NCBI GenBank assembly: GCA_035627835.1
Contig: DASPKX010000045.1
Span: 1-10,511, forward strand
DNA length: 10,511 nucleotides
Source of the DNA: DASPKX01 sp035627835
GTDB taxonomy: Bacteria; Verrucomicrobiota; Verrucomicrobiia; Limisphaerales; SXQI01
Direction: 5' to 3'
Part shown: one piece after another, positions 7,504 through 10,511 of the stretch
How positions within the stretch are numbered: position 1 is the stretch's first letter
Layout of the letters: each line of letters starts with the position of its first letter
Notes under the pieces: model-generated
The model's database searches: none
Seen by the model: only the letters and a program-made list of their open reading frames with translations
What the model was told of the DNA's origin: nothing
Made by a program: the position numbers and the translations under genes

Positions 7504-8625
7504 TCAGCTGCCCGAAGCAGGCTTGTTCGTCACCATGGCGGACGATTGGTCGCGGGCGGCGGGGCCGATGAGTTCGAGCTGGATTTTGCGGACGTCGGTG
7601 TTGCCGAGTTCCAACAAGGAGGCGTTCTCGAAGAGATGGAAGGGTGGTTTCGGAATAGGCACACCGTACGTCTCACGCTGGCGGTTGAGTTCGTGGATGG
7701 AGAGGAGGTCGAGGGCGACCGGGTCTTTGCTGAAGCGAAGCTCGTTCAACGGCTTGGCATAATGCAACGCGATGGTTTCTTCGCCTTGATACTGCGCGAC
7801 GAGCGCATCAACGATGTTCAGGACAACTTTGTCGCCGACTTCGGGCAGGGCGTAGATTTCAGGAACTGTGGTTGCCAGCAGGTCAATGTTGTTCTGGAAG
7901 CGCAAGTTGTTGTCTACGCTGGCCATCGCCAATGTGAAAAGATTTCCCGCCACACCCGCGACGTTGTGATTCAGGAGCGGGGGGACGTTGATGATTTTGG
8001 TCACGCGTTTTGTCAGGAGCTTGGTGACGTAGGATTTCCGGCCGATTTCCGGGCCTTCTTTGCCGAATTCAAGATCCCCCCAGATCGGCTTTCCAAAAAT
8101 GCGGTGCTCGTAGAAGACCTCAGGATCGTACCCTTCATCAAGGGCGCTGGTGATTTGCACGCCGAGTTTGCTGGCGAGGCGGGAATAACCGGCGAGGCGG
8201 AGTTCTGTAAGTCGCCTATCCCAAATGATAATGTTGGTGGCAGGGTGCCCGGAAGTGATCAGGCTGCGGATCAAGGCCTCAACCACGGCTGGACGAGTTC
8301 CGCTCGTTGCTCCCGCCGCTGCGTGGACTTTGATGCCAACGATGTCGGTGGGCGCAATCAGAGTGCCCCACGCCTCTTTGGCTGTGGGAGCGTTCGCGAA
8401 CGCGAGGAGGCCTTTGTCGAACATTTCCGCCACGGCCTCAGGTTGAGCGACGAAGGCAGTGGTGGCCCGCGGCTCCCTGACGACCAGGACTTCCGAGCGG
8501 TTTGCCAGCGGAATCGTCAAAGGCTCAGCCGCGCGGAGGGGGAGAACAAACAGGAGCGCAAGCGCAAGGAGGCCCTTGGCTCGGATGAATCTGAACAGCT
8601 CGCGCGGGTTAACCGACATGCTCAT
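7504..8625 (-). CDS. Secreted DUF362 family protein, cysteine-free
   Basis: This 373-residue protein is related to the DUF362 family, whose function is unsettled; some relatives carry Fe-S cluster motifs. The N-terminus has a basic stretch and a hydrophobic core (GLLALALLFVLPL at 18-30), with a likely signal-peptidase site after LRA at 30-32, so export is predicted. The mature part shows DUF362 hallmarks: an EVLVVREPRATTAF start, DIVGIKVHAAAG, a helix followed by NIIIWDRR, TKIINVPPLLNHNVAGVAG, and KDPVALDLLSIHELNR. No cysteine occurs in the whole protein, so it cannot hold a cysteine-ligated Fe-S cluster. Met1 at 8625 and Met3 at 8619 are both possible starts and neither has a good Shine-Dalgarno. 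The gene lies 63 bp upstream of hldD on the same strand and could lead that operon. The family call is fairly secure; no biochemical role can be given. Confidence 0.82.
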   Translation of the reverse strand: MSMSVNPRELFRFIRAKGLLALALLFVLPLRAAEPLTIPLANRSEVLVVREPRATTAFVAQPEAVAEMFDKGLLAFANAPTAKEAWGTLIAPTDIVGIKVHAAAGATSGTRPAVVEALIRSLITSGHPATNIIIWDRRLTELRLAGYSRLASKLGVQITSALDEGYDPEVFYEHRIFGKPIWGDLEFGKEGPEIGRKSYVTKLLTKRVTKIINVPPLLNHNVAGVAGNLFTLAMASVDNNLRFQNNIDLLATTVPEIYALPEVGDKVVLNIVDALVAQYQGEETIALHYAKPLNELRFSKDPVALDLLSIHELNRQRETYGVPIPKPPFHLFENASLLELGNTDVRKIQLELIGPAARDQSSAMVTNKPASGS

Positions 8626-8709
8626 TTTGACAGTAGATCAGCCGCACCTCTTCAAACGAGATGAAATCGGCTCAAAAATTCGTTTGCGCGTTGACGCTCA
8701 GGGGAGCGA
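8626..8709. promoter_or_regulatory. Divergent intergenic region between DUF362 and TPR genes
   Basis: The 84 bp separate two genes transcribed away from each other, so promoters for both directions should lie here or just inside the 5' ends. A TTGACA is present on the plus strand at 8627-8632, but at 17-18 bases only a poor -10 match (TTCAAA at 8651-8656) follows. On the minus strand no convincing hexamer pair was found. The promoter role is inferred from gene orientation. Confidence 0.4.
8700..8706 (+). promoter_or_regulatory. Probable Shine-Dalgarno of the TPR lipoprotein gene
   Basis: AGGGGAG lies 3 bases before the ATG at 8710, which is slightly close but purine-rich. The alternative in-frame ATG at 8728 has no purine-rich site in front of it. 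This is the reason for choosing 8710 as the start. Confidence 0.4.
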
Positions 8710-10511
8710 ATGGTACCACCAGTTACAATGCTGACCACCAAAAATGGGCCGGCGCTCGTGTCTGTTTGGCTTCTGCTCTTCGTGACCGCGCTCCTTGGCC
8801 AGGCGTGCAAACCCTCGGGTTCAGCACAACTTCTCCGCGGGGAGCGCCTCGTCAAGGAGGGGCGTTATACTGACGCGATTGAAACGTTGCAATCGGCGAT
8901 CCCGAATTTGCGCTCCAACGCGCTGGGGCAGGCCTGGAATCATCTTGGGCTGGCCTACCATCGCTCGGGGAAGGTTGAAGAAGCGGTGCGCGCATACCAG
9001 CAGGCATTTACTTTCGACCGAAACCTTGCGCCACCACGGTTCAACCTGGGCTGCCTGCTCCTCGAGCAGAACGATTTGCCCGGGGCTCTGAATGAGTTGA
9101 CCACCTTCACTGTGCTGCAGCCAAATTCGGGCGATGGCTGGACTCAATTGGGTCATGCTCTCCTGCGGGCTCGCCGGCCAGATGAAGCGGAGCGGGCTTT
9201 CCAGAACGCGATCCGGTCCAAAGGGCAAACGCCTGAGTTGCTGACCGGAATTGGCGTTGCGCATGCGCAGCGCAAGAAGGGGCGCGAAGCGGTGCAGCAC
9301 TTTAGCCTGGCGTTGCAGAAGCAGCCGAGCTACGGGCCTGCGTTGTTTAACCTCGCGGCAGCCCAGCAGGATTTCTTCCGCAACCCAACCTCCGCCCTCG
9401 CCTTGTTCAAGGATTACGTGGCAACGCAGCCGGCCAATGCCCCGCATATCAGTGAGGTGCGGTTAGCCATGGCTCGTTTGGAACCTCAGGTTCAACCGCC
9501 AACAGCTCCTGTTTTTACAAACCAAGTGCCGCAAGTTGCGCTGGCTCGACCGACGAATTCCATCGCGCCGCCAGTTCGCACAAATCTGCCCTTCGTGGTC
9601 GCAGCAGAGACGAATCGCGCGGTCGTTGCGAGAACGGAACCCCCTCCTGTGATTGAGCGCAGCGCGCCCCCAGTCCGGCCACCGGATGCAGCCATGGTTT
9701 CCAAGGCGCAACCCAAGGTCCCTGCGCCTGTGGAAACGCCAAAGGATCCGGAGCCTGCCCCGCCAGTTCAAGTCGTGCAACTCCCGGCAGAAGAAACCCC
9801 GCCCGCGCCGCGGGATGTTCCAGTCACGTTGAACACTGGTGGGGCTGAGGCGCCTGCGGTGGTGGTTGCGCAAACGAACCGCACCGTGGCTGCCGACACT
9901 CGCCCTGAGCCGCCTCCGCTCATCACCAAGCCTCTGGCCCGACCGCAGGAAGAGAAAAAAGGCTGGACGGACAAGGTTAACCCAGTGAACTGGTTCAAGC
10001 GCGACAAAGAGGAGAAGGCAGAACCTGAGCGCCGGCCTCCCGGAAAAGACATCCAGATAGCAGCGAACCAAAAACCCGCTGAACGGCTGATCAATTTTCC
10101 CGAGCCAAGCGCGCCGAAGCCCCGTCCCCGTTACAAATACCTGAACCCTCCAAAGCCGGCCTCAGGGAATCGCGCGGCTGCCACTGCAAAGCTCTTGCAG
10201 GCCTATGACGCACATAAAGATCGGCGTTGGGAGGATGCAATGCGCGGTTACCAGGAGGCAATTGAGCTGGATCCTTCTTATTACGAGGCCCATTTGAACC
10301 TTGCGGTGGCTGCCTACCAAACGCGGCGGTTTGAACTCGCGTTGGCGGAGGCCGAGAAAGCCATCGCCTGCAATCCCGAAGGGGCGGGGGCTCGCGAGCA
10401 GCTTGCAGCGAGCTTGCAAAACAGCGGCTTTCACACGGACGCAGCCGAGCAGTTATCTATGGTCGTGAAAACCGATCCGAAGAACGCCCGCGCTCATTTG
10501 CACCTGGCAAA
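8710..10511 (+). CDS. TPR-repeat lipoprotein with Pro-rich linker, 3' end outside window
   Basis: An open frame of at least 600 codons runs off the right edge. The N-terminus has a hydrophobic segment (about residues 15-30) ending in LLGQAC, with Cys33 as a probable lipidation site; Gly rather than Leu at -3 makes the lipobox imperfect. About six tetratricopeptide repeats follow at roughly 37-250, with typical signatures such as AWNHLGLAYHRSGKVEEAV and RFNLGCLLLEQND. A linker of about 230 residues (about 257-485), very rich in Pro, Ala and Thr-Asn-Arg, separates them from a second TPR block starting near 490 (at least three repeats, including YYEAHLNLAVAAYQTRRFEL). The linker holds GWTDKVNPVNWFKR and RYKYLNPPKP. 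The protein is probably a membrane-attached periplasmic scaffold, but its partner is unknown. The frame is closed upstream by a stop at 8692, leaving ATG 8710 or 8728 as starts; 8710 is preferred for its purine-rich upstream site. Confidence 0.88.
   Translation, partial: MVPPVTMLTTKNGPALVSVWLLLFVTALLGQACKPSGSAQLLRGERLVKEGRYTDAIETLQSAIPNLRSNALGQAWNHLGLAYHRSGKVEEAVRAYQQAFTFDRNLAPPRFNLGCLLLEQNDLPGALNELTTFTVLQPNSGDGWTQLGHALLRARRPDEAERAFQNAIRSKGQTPELLTGIGVAHAQRKKGREAVQHFSLALQKQPSYGPALFNLAAAQQDFFRNPTSALALFKDYVATQPANAPHISEVRLAMARLEPQVQPPTAPVFTNQVPQVALARPTNSIAPPVRTNLPFVVAAETNRAVVARTEPPPVIERSAPPVRPPDAAMVSKAQPKVPAPVETPKDPEPAPPVQVVQLPAEETPPAPRDVPVTLNTGGAEAPAVVVAQTNRTVAADTRPEPPPLITKPLARPQEEKKGWTDKVNPVNWFKRDKEEKAEPERRPPGKDIQIAANQKPAERLINFPEPSAPKPRPRYKYLNPPKPASGNRAAATAKLLQAYDAHKDRRWEDAMRGYQEAIELDPSYYEAHLNLAVAAYQTRRFELALAEAEKAIACNPEGAGAREQLAASLQNSGFHTDAAEQLSMVVKTDPKNARAHLHLA

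Noticed and set aside
7471..7508. Possible terminator between the DUF362 gene and hldD (CAGCT/AGCTG stem, then a T-run on the minus strand)
   Set aside because: The stem is only 5 bp and the T-run starts about 10 bases after it, so it does not fit an intrinsic terminator.
8627..8656. TTGACA-based promoter for the TPR gene
   Set aside because: The -35 match is perfect but the best -10 at proper spacing matches only 3 of 6 bases, so it is not listed as a distinct promoter.
7546..8664. 372-codon open frame on the plus strand opposite the DUF362 gene
   Set aside because: It is almost as long as the real gene but its translation has no recognisable motifs, while the minus-strand frame has a signal peptide and DUF362 hallmarks. 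It is a codon-bias shadow.
8821..10071. Two minus-strand frames (208 and 202 codons) opposite the TPR gene
   Set aside because: The plus-strand frame shows clear TPR repeats and runs without a stop to the window edge. The minus-strand products are Arg/Leu/Gly-rich with no domain pattern.
1..10511. A novel defence, mobile or biosynthetic system
   Set aside because: All long frames fit known families. No transposase, integrase, phage, toxin-antitoxin, nuclease or CRISPR signature, and no flanking att-like repeats, were seen.

Overview
The window looks like part of a chromosome from a moderately GC-rich, diderm bacterium, most likely Verrucomicrobiota of the Pedosphaera/Limisphaera type. The case for that lineage is inference. 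It rests on envelope proteins padded with Thr-Asn/Ala/Pro ('TNAP', 'TNR') linkers, a secreted DUF362 protein, a Pro-rich TPR lipoprotein with an 'NPVNWF' motif, and an ADP-heptose epimerase that implies heptose-containing LPS or glycans. No rRNA, tRNA, CRISPR array, insertion sequence, phage gene or plasmid gene was seen.

Layout: six genes lie on the minus strand and are read from right to left. In transcription order they are a secreted DUF362 protein (8625-7504), an HldD-type ADP-heptose 6-epimerase (7440-6517), a 1204-residue AsmA-like protein (6512-2898), an M20 metallopeptidase (2878-1505), the 7-deazaguanine enzyme QueE (1284-550) and the start of a class III PLP aminotransferase (566 to the left edge). 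A seventh gene, a TPR lipoprotein, runs divergently on the plus strand from 8710 past the right edge. The 84-bp divergent gap at 8626-8709 should hold the promoters for both directions.

The hldD, asmA-like and M20 genes are tightly packed, with gaps of 4 and 19 bp. The asmA-like Shine-Dalgarno lies inside the last codons of hldD, so this looks like a translationally coupled unit with an outer-envelope theme. A 220-bp gap then separates M20 from queE. It contains two adjacent triple 9-bp tandem repeats and a weak promoter candidate. queE and the aminotransferase overlap by 17 bp.

The region reads as ordinary chromosomal housekeeping and envelope biology. I found no clear new defence, mobile or biosynthetic system. 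The points most worth a second look are the coupling of an AsmA-like protein to a heptose-nucleotide enzyme, the intergenic 9-bp repeat pair, the repeated motifs in the AsmA tail and TPR linker, and the cysteine-free exported DUF362 protein.
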